Source of the DNA: an uncultured Bacteroides sp.
Lineage (GTDB): Bacteria; Bacteroidota; Bacteroidia; Bacteroidales; Bacteroidaceae
NCBI GenBank assembly: GCA_902472795.1
Contig: CABROZ010000077.1
Location: 1-10,917 of the forward strand
Length of the DNA: 10,917 nucleotides
Direction of reading: 5' to 3'
Positions 1 to 6,568 of this stretch are shown here, one piece after another. The notes beneath the pieces were generated by a model. It was given only the letters and a program-made list of their open reading frames with translations, was not told the origin of the DNA and made no database searches. How positions within the stretch are numbered: position 1 is the stretch's first letter; the number at the start of each line of letters is the position of its first letter. Position numbers and translations under genes: made by a program.

Positions 1-432
1 GCGTGTTCTTTGATCAAGCACAAAAGAATCACTACGACCGTTGCAAAGGCTAAAGCTCTGAAGAAGTTTGTTGAGCCTTTGATCACTAAGTCAAAGAACG
101 ATACGACAAACTCTCGTCGTGTAGTATTTAGCAATTTGCAGGACAAGTATGCTGTAACTGAACTGTTTAAAGAAATCTCTGTGAAGATTGCAGACCGTCC
201 GGGTGGCTATACTCGTATCATCAAGACTGGCAACCGTCTGGGTGATAACGCAGAAATGTGCTTCATTGAACTCGTTGATTACAACGAAAACATGGCTAAG
301 GATAAAGTTGCCAAGAAGGCTACTCGTACTCGCCGTTCAAAGAAGAGCTCTGCTGCCGCTACTGAGGCTGCACCTGCTGCCGAAGCTCCCGTTGCTGAGG
401 AAGCAAAGGCTGAAGAAGCTAAGGCTGAATAA
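1..432 (+). CDS. rplQ: 50S ribosomal protein L17 (5' end missing)
   Basis: L17 is a structural protein of the large ribosomal subunit near the peptide exit tunnel. The reading frame is open from the first base (ACSLIKHKRITTTVAKAKAL), so the true start lies upstream of the window; the TTG at position 10 is an internal leucine codon. The core from SLIKHKRI through TNSRRVVFSNLQDK and ADRPGGYTRIIKTGNRLGDNAEMCFIELVDYN is diagnostic of L17. The last 40 or so residues form a low-complexity tail, first lysine/arginine-rich (ATRTRRSKK) and then alanine/glutamate-rich, as I remember from Bacteroides L17 and unlike the shorter E. coli protein. In bacteria rplQ normally ends the operon with rpoA, and the strong terminator that follows agrees with this. 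The family call is nearly certain; only the missing N-terminus, probably 20-30 residues, is unseen. Confidence 0.97.
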   Translation, partial: ACSLIKHKRITTTVAKAKALKKFVEPLITKSKNDTTNSRRVVFSNLQDKYAVTELFKEISVKIADRPGGYTRIIKTGNRLGDNAEMCFIELVDYNENMAKDKVAKKATRTRRSKKSSAAATEAAPAAEAPVAEEAKAEEAKAE

Positions 433-455
433 TATCAACTATTCTTTTATATGGG

Positions 456-487
456 AAAGTCGCCCCGTGATTGGGGCGACTTTTTTT
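456..487 (+). terminator. Intrinsic terminator after rplQ
   Basis: The arms AGTCGCCCC (458-466) and GGGGCGACT (473-481) pair perfectly over 9 bp around the 6-nt loop GTGATT. AA/TT pairs extend the stem, and a run of T follows (481-487). It begins 23 nt after the rplQ stop codon and is a textbook rho-independent terminator that should end the ribosomal protein operon. Confidence 0.93.
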
Positions 488-502
488 ATTTCTATATTTT
501 TG
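470..502 (+). promoter_or_regulatory. Possible Bacteroides-type promoter for the small exported protein
   Basis: TATTTTTG at 495-502 fits the Bacteroides -7 consensus TAnnTTTG. Twenty-one bases upstream is ATTG (470-473), an imperfect -33 TTTG that overlaps the terminator hairpin. Transcription would begin near 509, giving a leader of about 60 nt before the ATG at 572. A second -7-like box, TATATTTG (556-563), has no -33 partner and sits almost on the start codon. Support is modest. Confidence 0.35.
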
Positions 503-571
503 TGTACAAACATTAAAAGACATTTTTGCTGTGCCGTAACCTGCATATTATTGGTTATATTTGTAAGCGTT

Positions 572-988
572 ATGGCTAAGGTGTTTATAATCATAGGGTT
601 CTTGTTTCTTGCGCTGTTTGCGGGACTGCTCGCGAATGATGCTTTGTGCACAGGTTCTTCTCGTGCGGACTTATGTGTGGCGGCGGAAGAACAGATGCCA
701 TCGTTGCACGATGAAAGCGAATGTTATACGATGCCCCAATGGCCTTGCCTGCCCGATGCCGAATTGGCCGGTTCAAACAACTCCTCACAGCTTGTCATAT
801 CTTCCCGGATGCAGCGTTCTGCTGTCACGGAGTATTTGTATGTATTAAAGGAAAGGGTTAGCGAACTTGCTCGTTATGTGACTGTCCTTGGTCAATATCA
901 AAGGCGGTTTTATGAGGGCGTGTCTTGTTGTTTCCGTACCTCGGTGTGCGATTACTACATTATCACACTGAGGCGGATTCTTATTTAG
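572..988 (+). CDS. Small exported or membrane-anchored protein, unrecognised
   Basis: This is a 138-residue protein that I cannot assign to a family. The N-terminus (MAKVFIIIGFLFLALFAGLLA) is a strongly hydrophobic segment of about 20 residues, either a signal peptide or a membrane anchor. The middle is polar, with several cysteines. The C-terminal half looks helical and charged (SSRMQRSAVTEYLYVLKERV) and ends in YYIITLRRILI. The same frame is open further upstream into rplQ, but the ATG at 572 gives the membrane-targeting start and lies after the rplQ terminator. No clear Shine-Dalgarno is seen, which is usual in Bacteroides. Competing open frames on either strand lack protein-like composition. 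It stands alone, with its own weak promoter candidate. It is probably a real lineage-specific protein; function unknown. Confidence 0.62.
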   Translation: MAKVFIIIGFLFLALFAGLLANDALCTGSSRADLCVAAEEQMPSLHDESECYTMPQWPCLPDAELAGSNNSSQLVISSRMQRSAVTEYLYVLKERVSELARYVTVLGQYQRRFYEGVSCCFRTSVCDYYIITLRRILI

Positions 989-1094
989 TGTTTTTGAAGA
1001 ATTTGCTTTTTGCCGTATCCTTTTCGCAGTGGGACTGTTTCTGTTGTCCGGCACTGCTGGGAAGGGGTGCTGCTATGCGTGTCTTAGGCATTGT

Positions 1095-1154
1095 TTTTTC
1101 TCTAACTGGAGAATAGTTTTTCCCTAACTGGAGCGGAATTTTTCTCTAACTGGG
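1095..1154. repeat. Three direct repeats of TTTTTCTCTAACTGGA at a 22-bp period
   Basis: TTTTTCTCTAACTGGA (1095-1110), TTTTTCCCTAACTGGA (1117-1132) and TTTTTCTCTAACTGGG (1139-1154) are 16-bp near-identical copies separated by unrelated 6-bp spacers (GAATAG, GCGGAA). Each copy starts exactly 22 bp after the previous one. The outer copies can also form short hairpins: TTCTC/GAGAA around TAACTG in copy 1, and TTTTTC/GAAAAA in copy 3. The array ends about 100 bp before the ATG at 1253, so it may be a regulatory array for that gene or a general intergenic repeat. Confidence 0.8.
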
Positions 1155-1252
1155 AAAAAATGCAGGTTTCTGGCATGCGATTGCTTCCTGTTGCTTTCGG
1201 CTGTGGGATGGCATTTTCTGACTATTTTATTCATTCTTTAAAAACAACTCTT

Positions 1253-1780
1253 ATGACGATTCAACCTTCTAACAATACTGTTTTCACATCGGTTCATCCC
1301 GATATTGTCAAGCGCACCAGCGTTTCTTCTCTGCTTCTCTCCGGTTTGATGCTGATTGTTGGCATCCTTTTGTTTATTGCTGTTTTTGTGATGGCGGACC
1401 ATACTTCTACCATTGGTATGCTGCTTATGGTGTGTGGTACGGTTTTGATATTGGGGAGCGTTTTCCGTCTCTTCTGGAAATCCAAACATCTGATTTATTT
1501 GCCTACCGGCAGTGTGGCTAACGAGCGTAGCCTGTTTTTCGACTTGAAATACCTGAACAGCCTGTCTGACATGCTCGATAATCTGTCGGCTGAGGTGACT
1601 GGCGTGAAGAGCGGTAGTAGCGGTAACGTGCGCATGGATGTGCTGATGACCAAAGACAGCAAGTTCGTAGCTGTGCAGTTGTTCCAGTTTGTTCCTTACA
1701 CCTACACTCCTGTGACTGATGTGAAGTATTACACCGGAGCCGAGGCAGTCAAACTTTCTACCTGTTTGGCCAAGATGTGA
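1253..1780 (+). CDS. Two-helix inner-membrane protein, unrecognised
   Basis: A 175-residue protein. Residues 1-24 are polar (MTIQPSNNTVFTSVHPDIVK). Two hydrophobic helices follow, at about residues 25-47 and 53-74, joined by a short MADHTST turn, so both ends should face the same side. A soluble domain of about 95 residues follows, with alternating hydrophobic strands (MDVLMTKDSKFVAVQLFQFV) like a small beta-rich domain. The frame is open from 1160, but the upstream extension is not protein-like, and the ATG at 1253 follows an A-rich stretch typical of Bacteroides initiation. I recognise no family. The layout resembles conserved Bacteroides hypothetical membrane proteins. It converges on the MutS-like gene with one base between the stop codons and no terminator in between. 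Confidence 0.78.
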   Translation: MTIQPSNNTVFTSVHPDIVKRTSVSSLLLSGLMLIVGILLFIAVFVMADHTSTIGMLLMVCGTVLILGSVFRLFWKSKHLIYLPTGSVANERSLFFDLKYLNSLSDMLDNLSAEVTGVKSGSSGNVRMDVLMTKDSKFVAVQLFQFVPYTYTPVTDVKYYTGAEAVKLSTCLAKM

Positions 1781-1781
1781 A

Positions 1782-3590
1782 TCAGGGTATTGCGATTCCC
1801 ATCTTTTTCATCAGGAAGCAGGCATTCATGTTCTGTGCCACGCCCGGACGGAGCCGGTACGAGAAAGTCAGTTCATTGTCCTTGATGTCGGCTTCGAAGC
1901 AGAAGTTGCGGATGTCGTCGGGGTAGGCATCGGCCAGGGTGCCCAGTAGCAGGTCGTGGGTGGCGATGATACCGTTTGCCTGCAGTGTCATGAACTGGCG
2001 GATGAGGGCGAGCGATCCTTTTTGCTTGTCCATCGAGTTGGTGCCTTTCAGTATCTCGTCGAGGATGATGAAGAGCTCTTCACCTGCCTGCAGTTTGTCG
2101 ATGATGAGCTTCAGACGTTTCAGTTCGGCGAAGAAATAGGATTCGTTGTCGTTGAGCGAGTCGCTGGTACGCAGGCTGGTGACGAGGCGGGCCGGGTAGA
2201 GTTTCAGTTCGCTGGCAAAGACCGGAGCACCGATGCAGGCCAGCAGGTAGTTCACACCGATGGTGCGCAGGTAGGTGCTCTTGCCTGCCATGTTGGCGCC
2301 GGTGATGATGATGAAGAAAGGCCGCTTGGCTATGTCGATGTCGTTGCGCACGCAGCGGTCGCGGTGCATCAGCGGATGGCCCAGTGCGGTGCCGCGGAAG
2401 CAGAAGGGGCTGTCGGCGAAGGTGGGATAGACATAGTCGGGATGGTTGTAGGCAAAGGTGCCCAGCGAGCAGAGGGCATCCATCTCTCCGATGGCGTTGA
2501 GCCAGCAGGGCAGTTCGGCTGCATGCTGTTCTTTCCAGGCTTCGATGCGCATGATTTGCCGCAGTTCCCAGAAGAAGCAGCCGTTGAGCACGGCGTACAT
2601 GAACATGTTGTTCCGCTGGTCCAGTTCGTTCATCAGCTTGCTAAGCTGGTGGATGGACTGCGAGGCCTTCCGCTGTTCACCGCCAATTTCCTCTTTGATG
2701 CTCTTCAGCAGCGGGGCTTGTACGTCCTGTTTGTCCATCAGCTTCAGCAGGTTGGCATAGGTGCCGAGTATCTGTAGCTTTTTGCCATAGACGGACTGTA
2801 TCTTGGTGACTTTTCCCGTAAAGGCAAAACTGCCTACGACGAATGCCACCCAAATGCTTCCCCATACGGTGGCGGACAGCAGCCCGAAGACAACGGCTAG
2901 CAGGCACAGGACATTGATGCCTGTTACTAATGTGGGCAGCAGGCGCAGTGCTTTCCTCTTCCGGAAGATACTGGGGCTTTCGGCCCAGGCATGCAGTTCG
3001 TTTTCGTCGGCTTTCTTTCCTTTATAGAGCAGACCCAGTATGCGGAAGCGTTGTCTGAACATGGGTTCAGAAGCCAGTTCGCGTACGGCTTCCTGACGGC
3101 GGACAATCTCTTCGCGGTTTTCCAGATGCTTGTTCAGCCAGGAGGCCAGTCGGGCTTTGCCGGGTTGCGTACAGGTGCGGTTGATGTATTGGAACAGTGA
3201 ATGTTGTCCGAAAACGTCGAGATCGAACGTATATAAGTGAGTGGGGTCGGCGTATTCGTCGCCGCCGTCGAAGGCCGAGGTGTCATAGTCCAGTGCGGCC
3301 AGTTCCTGCCGGTTCACTTCCACTTTCTTTTCCAGGTAGTCTTTGCGGGCAAACAGGCGGTTGTGACGCTTGATCAGGAGCAGGAAGGGGAGCATGGTGA
3401 CAGCTACCACAGTGCAAAGTACGCTCCAGCTTTCGTCCCAAAAGTAAATCAGTCCGGCCACGCAGGCCACGAACAGTACGACGCGTAGCGTCCCGATTCG
3501 GTAAATGCGTTGTTGCACGCGGTTGAGTTCCTGCCCGGCCTCTTCTGCCTGAGTGCGGTAGCGGGCGGCTATCTGTTGAATGTTGTCCAT
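1782..3590 (-). CDS. Membrane-anchored MutS-family ATPase
   Basis: A 602-residue protein with a C-terminal MutS ABC-type ATPase domain. The P-loop GANMAGKST is at residues 431-439, a conserved SLRTSDSLNDNESYFFAEL segment follows it at 472-490, Walker B LFIILDE is at 506-512, and the ATHD histidine switch is at 543-546. The centre (residues 130-420) resembles the helical lever/clamp part of MutS proteins. The N-terminal mismatch-recognition domain of true MutS is absent. In its place are two hydrophobic helices (about 35-53 and 55-73), with a second hydrophobic pair at 218-258, so the protein is probably membrane bound. It is therefore unlikely to be the canonical repair MutS, although databases often name it so; its substrate is unknown. 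The ATG at 3590 is chosen over one at 3707 because a strong promoter lies just upstream of it and the extra N-terminus is not protein-like. Confidence 0.92.
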   Translation of the reverse strand: MDNIQQIAARYRTQAEEAGQELNRVQQRIYRIGTLRVVLFVACVAGLIYFWDESWSVLCTVVAVTMLPFLLLIKRHNRLFARKDYLEKKVEVNRQELAALDYDTSAFDGGDEYADPTHLYTFDLDVFGQHSLFQYINRTCTQPGKARLASWLNKHLENREEIVRRQEAVRELASEPMFRQRFRILGLLYKGKKADENELHAWAESPSIFRKRKALRLLPTLVTGINVLCLLAVVFGLLSATVWGSIWVAFVVGSFAFTGKVTKIQSVYGKKLQILGTYANLLKLMDKQDVQAPLLKSIKEEIGGEQRKASQSIHQLSKLMNELDQRNNMFMYAVLNGCFFWELRQIMRIEAWKEQHAAELPCWLNAIGEMDALCSLGTFAYNHPDYVYPTFADSPFCFRGTALGHPLMHRDRCVRNDIDIAKRPFFIIITGANMAGKSTYLRTIGVNYLLACIGAPVFASELKLYPARLVTSLRTSDSLNDNESYFFAELKRLKLIIDKLQAGEELFIILDEILKGTNSMDKQKGSLALIRQFMTLQANGIIATHDLLLGTLADAYPDDIRNFCFEADIKDNELTFSYRLRPGVAQNMNACFLMKKMGIAIP

Positions 3591-3617
3591 GGGTTTGCTA
3601 TGTTTTTTTTGTGAGGG

Positions 3618-3649
3618 CAAAGATAAGAAAAGGTGGGGGCAGTGCCAAA
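3618..3649 (-). promoter_or_regulatory. Promoter of the MutS-like gene
   Basis: Read on the minus strand, TTTG (3649-3646) is followed after exactly 20 bp by TATCTTTG (3625-3618), a full match to the Bacteroides -33/-7 pattern. Transcription should start near 3611, about 20 nt before the ATG at 3590. This also rules against the longer open frame starting at 3707. Confidence 0.75.
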
Positions 3650-3850
3650 AGAGTGTGTCAAATAAGGGAATCGCTTTCTTTAAATGCGTGATTACACAGA
3701 AATTCACGGGCTATTTTTTTAATCTTTCTTTTGTACTCTTGCGTATCATTCCGTCCCTAAGAATCAGAATAGGCAGTCACCCGTTATATTTTTGATGCCC
3801 CTCGGCATTATTCTTGTATATATTAATATTTATGAAAAAAGGACTTGCTA

Positions 3851-3882
3851 TTTGATTGTGTTGGCGTGAAATACGATATTTG
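3851..3882 (+). promoter_or_regulatory. Promoter of the beta-propeller lipoprotein gene
   Basis: TTTG (3851-3854), a 20-bp spacer and GATATTTG (3875-3882) match the Bacteroides pattern with one mismatch in the -7 box (GA for TA). Transcription would start near 3889, about 23 nt before the ATG at 3912. Confidence 0.55.
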
Positions 3883-3911
3883 AATGATTTGTTTAATTTA
3901 AGCACAAACGT

Positions 3912-5039
3912 ATGAAGTTCGTATGGGCTCTGATATTGGTTGGCGGACTGCTTGTCATGGGGTGTGACGAGCCTTCGTCTTCGGGCGATTATTTTACGTG
4001 GCATATTGACCCGTCCGCTGCTCGGAAGATGGATCTGGCACAGATTGTGGACAGTATCTTTCTTGTCCCGTTAGAAACGAATGATAGCTGTCTGATCAAG
4101 GCAATTCGTGCAATTGAATATGCGGACGGGAAGTACTATGTGAACAATAATTTTACGGATATTCAGGTTTATGACAGTACGGGGCATTTCCTGTATAGCA
4201 CAAGGAAACACCTCGGGATAGGCCCTGATGACTACTGGAATGTGTTGGGGTTTGCTTTGTTGCCTTGCGACACTATCGAATTGCTTGATGCCATGGCCAG
4301 GAAGATGCGCTATTTTGTCTATCCCGAAGGATTGGTGAAGTCCCGTCCACTACCTTCCGACTTGTTGCCCGTGGGCGAGTATGCATGGATCAATCAGGAC
4401 ACGTGCGTGTTTGCGGGTAGCTCGGACGATGGCGGAGAGAACTTGCGGTTCTATTCCGAAAGCCGCAACGTATTTTTCAAGAAGACAGAGGACAGGCAGA
4501 ACTTTTTGCTGATGAAAACTTCCAATTCTTTGCATCGGGTCAATGGCATCTTATATTATTCTCTGCCGTATCCTTCGAACGATCTTTATGTTTTCGACGA
4601 GAATCTGGAGCGGAAGAAAGTGCTTCAGTTGGATTTCGGGAGATATAATTTCTCCATGGACGATTTGCCGGAGGATATGGATGCGAAGAAAAGTTCGGAT
4701 TATTTCTCTGCTCATACGGATGTAGTTTATCCTTATGCCAAATACATATCGGATGGTCTGTACATCGTCTTTTTCCAGTTTGAGGAACATTTTCATGTGG
4801 CTTGTTTGGACAAGGCTACGGGACGGGCTGTAGTGATGAGGAACGAGGTCGGAGTGAAACCCCAGTTGATGAATCCGGATTATGTGTGTGGCGACAAACT
4901 CTATTATGCCAGCCCGCCCGCTTACCTGCCTTATTTAGTGGATGAAGCCTTGATGAATCCGGCAGAAATAGCTAAAATGAAGTTTATAAAGGAAGATGAT
5001 AATCCCATTCTGATTGTTTATAGAATGAAGACTGAATGA
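3912..5039 (+). CDS. Six-bladed beta-propeller lipoprotein
   Basis: A 375-residue protein. Residues 1-18 (MKFVWALILVGGLLVMGC) are a lipoprotein signal peptide ending in a lipobox with lipidated Cys18. The next residues, DE, are acidic, which in Bacteroides favours export to the outer surface, although the match to the surface-export signal is only partial. The opening DLAQIVDSIFLVPLETNDSCLI, then IRAIEYADGKYYVNNNFTDIQVYDSTGHFL, and repeated short strand-rich blocks resemble the large Bacteroides family annotated as 6-bladed beta-propeller (BF3164/DUF4934-like). These proteins often lie near SusC/SusD systems or anti-sigma factors, and their exact role is mostly unknown. It has its own promoter. 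A degraded copy of its last 25 codons lies after the next gene. The family call rests on pattern recognition; no enzymatic residues are evident. Confidence 0.8.
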   Translation: MKFVWALILVGGLLVMGCDEPSSSGDYFTWHIDPSAARKMDLAQIVDSIFLVPLETNDSCLIKAIRAIEYADGKYYVNNNFTDIQVYDSTGHFLYSTRKHLGIGPDDYWNVLGFALLPCDTIELLDAMARKMRYFVYPEGLVKSRPLPSDLLPVGEYAWINQDTCVFAGSSDDGGENLRFYSESRNVFFKKTEDRQNFLLMKTSNSLHRVNGILYYSLPYPSNDLYVFDENLERKKVLQLDFGRYNFSMDDLPEDMDAKKSSDYFSAHTDVVYPYAKYISDGLYIVFFQFEEHFHVACLDKATGRAVVMRNEVGVKPQLMNPDYVCGDKLYYASPPAYLPYLVDEALMNPAEIAKMKFIKEDDNPILIVYRMKTE

Positions 5040-5378
5040 AGAAATTGGCTTGTTATATCAGTTGGATTCTTAAAACGCATATAACACTCCGCTTTCTGAG
5101 ATAGCTATACGATCGTTCTTTTGTGAATTGATAAGGGTGCCATTGCTAATCTTGCAATATAAACACCCGCCCTCCCCCCCCCGACTTACACGCTGTTTCC
5201 CTCAAGGTATTTGAGCTTTTTAATATATTTTAAGCCGGATGTTACCTCATTGAAAGTATTTGTAACATGTTTCTTTGTCTGCGTCAGGGCAGGGGGCTAT
5301 TTTTGTGCGTTCGTTACGGTTGGCTTTTTCAGTCGGGCGCGGGCGAAGAGAGTAGAAACATATACCTTAAAATTTAGT
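5040..5378. other. Long leader/intergenic region with a C9 tract
   Basis: This 339-bp gap holds no convincing gene. It contains an inverted repeat TGTTATAT (5051-5058) / ATATAACA (5079-5086) with a 20-nt loop, which may be a weak transcript-end structure, and a run of nine C at 5174-5182. A well-formed promoter at 5274-5305 is listed separately. The open frame from 5211 to the esterase start is upstream of that promoter and is not protein-like. Confidence 0.6.
5274..5305 (+). promoter_or_regulatory. Promoter of the SGNH esterase gene
   Basis: TTTG (5274-5277), a 20-bp spacer and TATTTTTG (5298-5305) give a full Bacteroides -33/-7 match. Transcription should begin near 5312, leaving a leader of about 67 nt. 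The promoter places the true translation start at 5379 or 5388 rather than at the ATG at 5211. Confidence 0.72.
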
Positions 5379-6338
5379 ATGAATAGTATGAAAAGACTTG
5401 CATTTTATTTCTTGGCGGCAATGCTGGTGTGGACATTGCCCGGTTGTAGTGATGATCCTGAATTGGAAGAGAATACTCCGCCGGTTGTTACCGACGAACC
5501 GGACGACTCGGAAGAGCCCGATGAACCGGAGACCGGTGCCGATCCCAACTTTCACATCTATCTGTGTTTCGGACAGTCGAATATGGAGGGTTATGCCCGC
5601 ACCGACTATACGGCTATCGAGCCGCAGGATCTGGAAGGAGTGGACGAGCGTTTCCGCATGATGGCAGTGGTGGAGGGTAACTGGAACCGCGTGCCGGGAC
5701 AGTGGTACACGGCTGTACCGCCGTTGTGCCGTGCCGAAACGGGCTTGACACCTGTCGATTATTTCGGCCGCATGCTGGTGGCAGAAGATCCGGACATCAG
5801 GGTCGGAGTGATTGTGGTGGCTTTGGGCGGAGCAGGCATCGATGCTTTCGACAAGGACAATTATACCGATTACTACCAGAACGCTGACGCCTGGCAGCAG
5901 GGACTGATGAATGCCTACGGTGGGTGGCCTTACGGCAAGTTGGTCGAGATGGCGCGGCTGGCACAGCAGGAAGGCGTCGTTAAAGGCATTTTGCTGCATC
6001 AGGGCGAATCGAACAACATGCAGCAGGACTGGCCGGGCAAGGTGAAGAAAATATACGGTGACCTGTTGGCCGACTTGGGGTTGGAGGCTGCCGAGGTGCC
6101 CATCCTGGTTGGCGAAATGCTGCGTCAGGAGGAAGGCGGCCTTTGCTGGGGGATGAACAGCATCATAGCCACTGTGCCCGATGTGATACCTACTGCCCAT
6201 GTGGTCTCTTCGGAAGGATGTACGGGGGTAGGCAATGCCGTAGAGCCTGCCGATGTGTTCCACTTCTCGCCCGAAGGATACCGGAAGCTGGGGCGCAATT
6301 ATGCCGAAACGTTGCTGAAAGTGCAGCGGGGAGAGTGA
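5379..6338 (+). CDS. Surface lipoprotein SGNH/SASA-type carbohydrate acetylesterase
   Basis: A 319-residue protein probably removing acetyl groups from a sugar or polysaccharide. Residues 4-23 are a lipoprotein signal peptide ending LPGC. The mature protein begins CSDD, matching the acidic surface-export signal described for Bacteroides, then has an acidic/proline linker to about residue 54. The catalytic domain shows GQSNMEG (65-71, nucleophile Ser67), HQGES (207-211) and DVFHFSPEG (292-300, likely catalytic Asp292 and His295). This block pattern belongs to the sialate O-acetylesterase-like (SASA, CE6-like) SGNH hydrolases. Near the xylanolytic genes, acetyl-xylan is a reasonable but unproven substrate. 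Two ATGs, 5379 and 5388, are equally possible starts. Its 3' flank contains a remnant of another gene in the same frame beyond the stop. Confidence 0.85.
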   Translation: MNSMKRLAFYFLAAMLVWTLPGCSDDPELEENTPPVVTDEPDDSEEPDEPETGADPNFHIYLCFGQSNMEGYARTDYTAIEPQDLEGVDERFRMMAVVEGNWNRVPGQWYTAVPPLCRAETGLTPVDYFGRMLVAEDPDIRVGVIVVALGGAGIDAFDKDNYTDYYQNADAWQQGLMNAYGGWPYGKLVEMARLAQQEGVVKGILLHQGESNNMQQDWPGKVKKIYGDLLADLGLEAAEVPILVGEMLRQEEGGLCWGMNSIIATVPDVIPTAHVVSSEGCTGVGNAVEPADVFHFSPEGYRKLGRNYAETLLKVQRGE

Positions 6339-6341
6339 TTG

Positions 6342-6434
6342 CAGAAGCTTTGCAGAAGGGGAGATGCAGCCCGGGTGAAGTCCATGCCGGAAGGCGATAC
6401 TCCCGTTCTGCTTGTTCTTGGAATGAAGACTGAA
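6342..6434 (+). pseudogene. Remnant of the 3' end of a beta-propeller lipoprotein gene
   Basis: Read in the frame of the upstream esterase after its stop, this stretch ends EGDTPVLLVLGMKTE. The intact beta-propeller protein at 3912-5039 ends EDDNPILIVYRMKTE. By hand alignment the final 20 codons match at about 46 of 60 bases, and weaker similarity continues a few codons upstream. The copy has no start codon of its own and has lost the matching stop, running on to a TGA at 6453. It looks like the scar of a lost paralogue that once stood here, or a short duplication of the downstream flank of 3912-5039. Confidence 0.6.
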
Positions 6435-6442
6435 AGGGCAGA

Positions 6443-6484
6443 TGCGTATCGCTGATGCGCAGGGAAAGAAAACGGGCTTTTCTT
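6443..6484 (+). terminator. Possible weak transcript-end hairpins after the esterase
   Basis: Two adjacent hairpins can form: TGCGTATC/GATGCGCA around GCT (6443-6461, one G-U pair) and AAGAAAA/TTTTCTT around CGGGC (6466-6484). Neither is followed by a clear T run, so termination here is only a suggestion. Confidence 0.3.
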
Positions 6485-6502
6485 GTAAATTTTTGTCTTC
6501 TT

Positions 6503-6561
6503 CTTGCAGTTTTTTCTAAAATAAACTATCTTTAACACGGAAAACCGTTAACTAAAGATAG
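6503..6561 (+). promoter_or_regulatory. Promoter-like element embedded in a long inverted repeat
   Basis: CTTG (6503-6506), a 20-bp spacer and TATCTTTA (6527-6534) resemble a Bacteroides promoter with one mismatch in each box. The -7 box lies inside the left arm of an interrupted palindrome: CTATCTTTA (6526-6534) matches TAAAGATAG (6553-6561) perfectly, and inside it ACGG (6537-6540) pairs with CCGT (6545-6548) around AAAA. The palindrome ends 7 bp before the ATG at 6569. It could be an operator or a leader-RNA hairpin that controls the two-gene unit. Confidence 0.45.
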
Positions 6562-6568
6562 CCGATAT

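Larger units (their letters stand above)
3591..3911. other. Divergent intergenic region between the MutS-like and beta-propeller genes
   Basis: This 321-bp AT-rich gap separates two divergent genes. It carries one promoter for each side, listed separately. A further -7-like TATTTTTG on the plus strand (3787-3794) has no -33 partner. A miniature frame at 3831-3854 (MKKGLAI) is too short to support. I see no RNA gene or repeat here. Confidence 0.6.

Noticed and set aside
1160..1252. N-terminal extension of the two-helix membrane protein
   Set aside because: It abuts the repeat array and is cysteine/glycine-rich without similarity to the rest; the ATG at 1253 has an A-rich upstream context.
3591..3707. 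N-terminal extension of the MutS-like protein from an ATG at 3707
   Set aside because: The promoter at 3618-3649 lies inside this stretch and the extra residues are not protein-like; the ATG at 3590 is preferred.
3831..3854. Mini-frame MKKGLAI as a leader peptide
   Set aside because: Only seven codons, no regulatory codon run and no attenuator hairpin; chance occurrence in AT-rich DNA is likely.
5211..5378. N-terminal extension of the esterase from an ATG at 5211
   Set aside because: It would precede the strong promoter at 5274-5305 and would place the lipoprotein signal peptide internally.
5367..6263. 298-codon antisense open frame opposite the esterase
   Set aside because: Shadow of the SGNH esterase; histidine/arginine-rich, with no recognisable domain or promoter.
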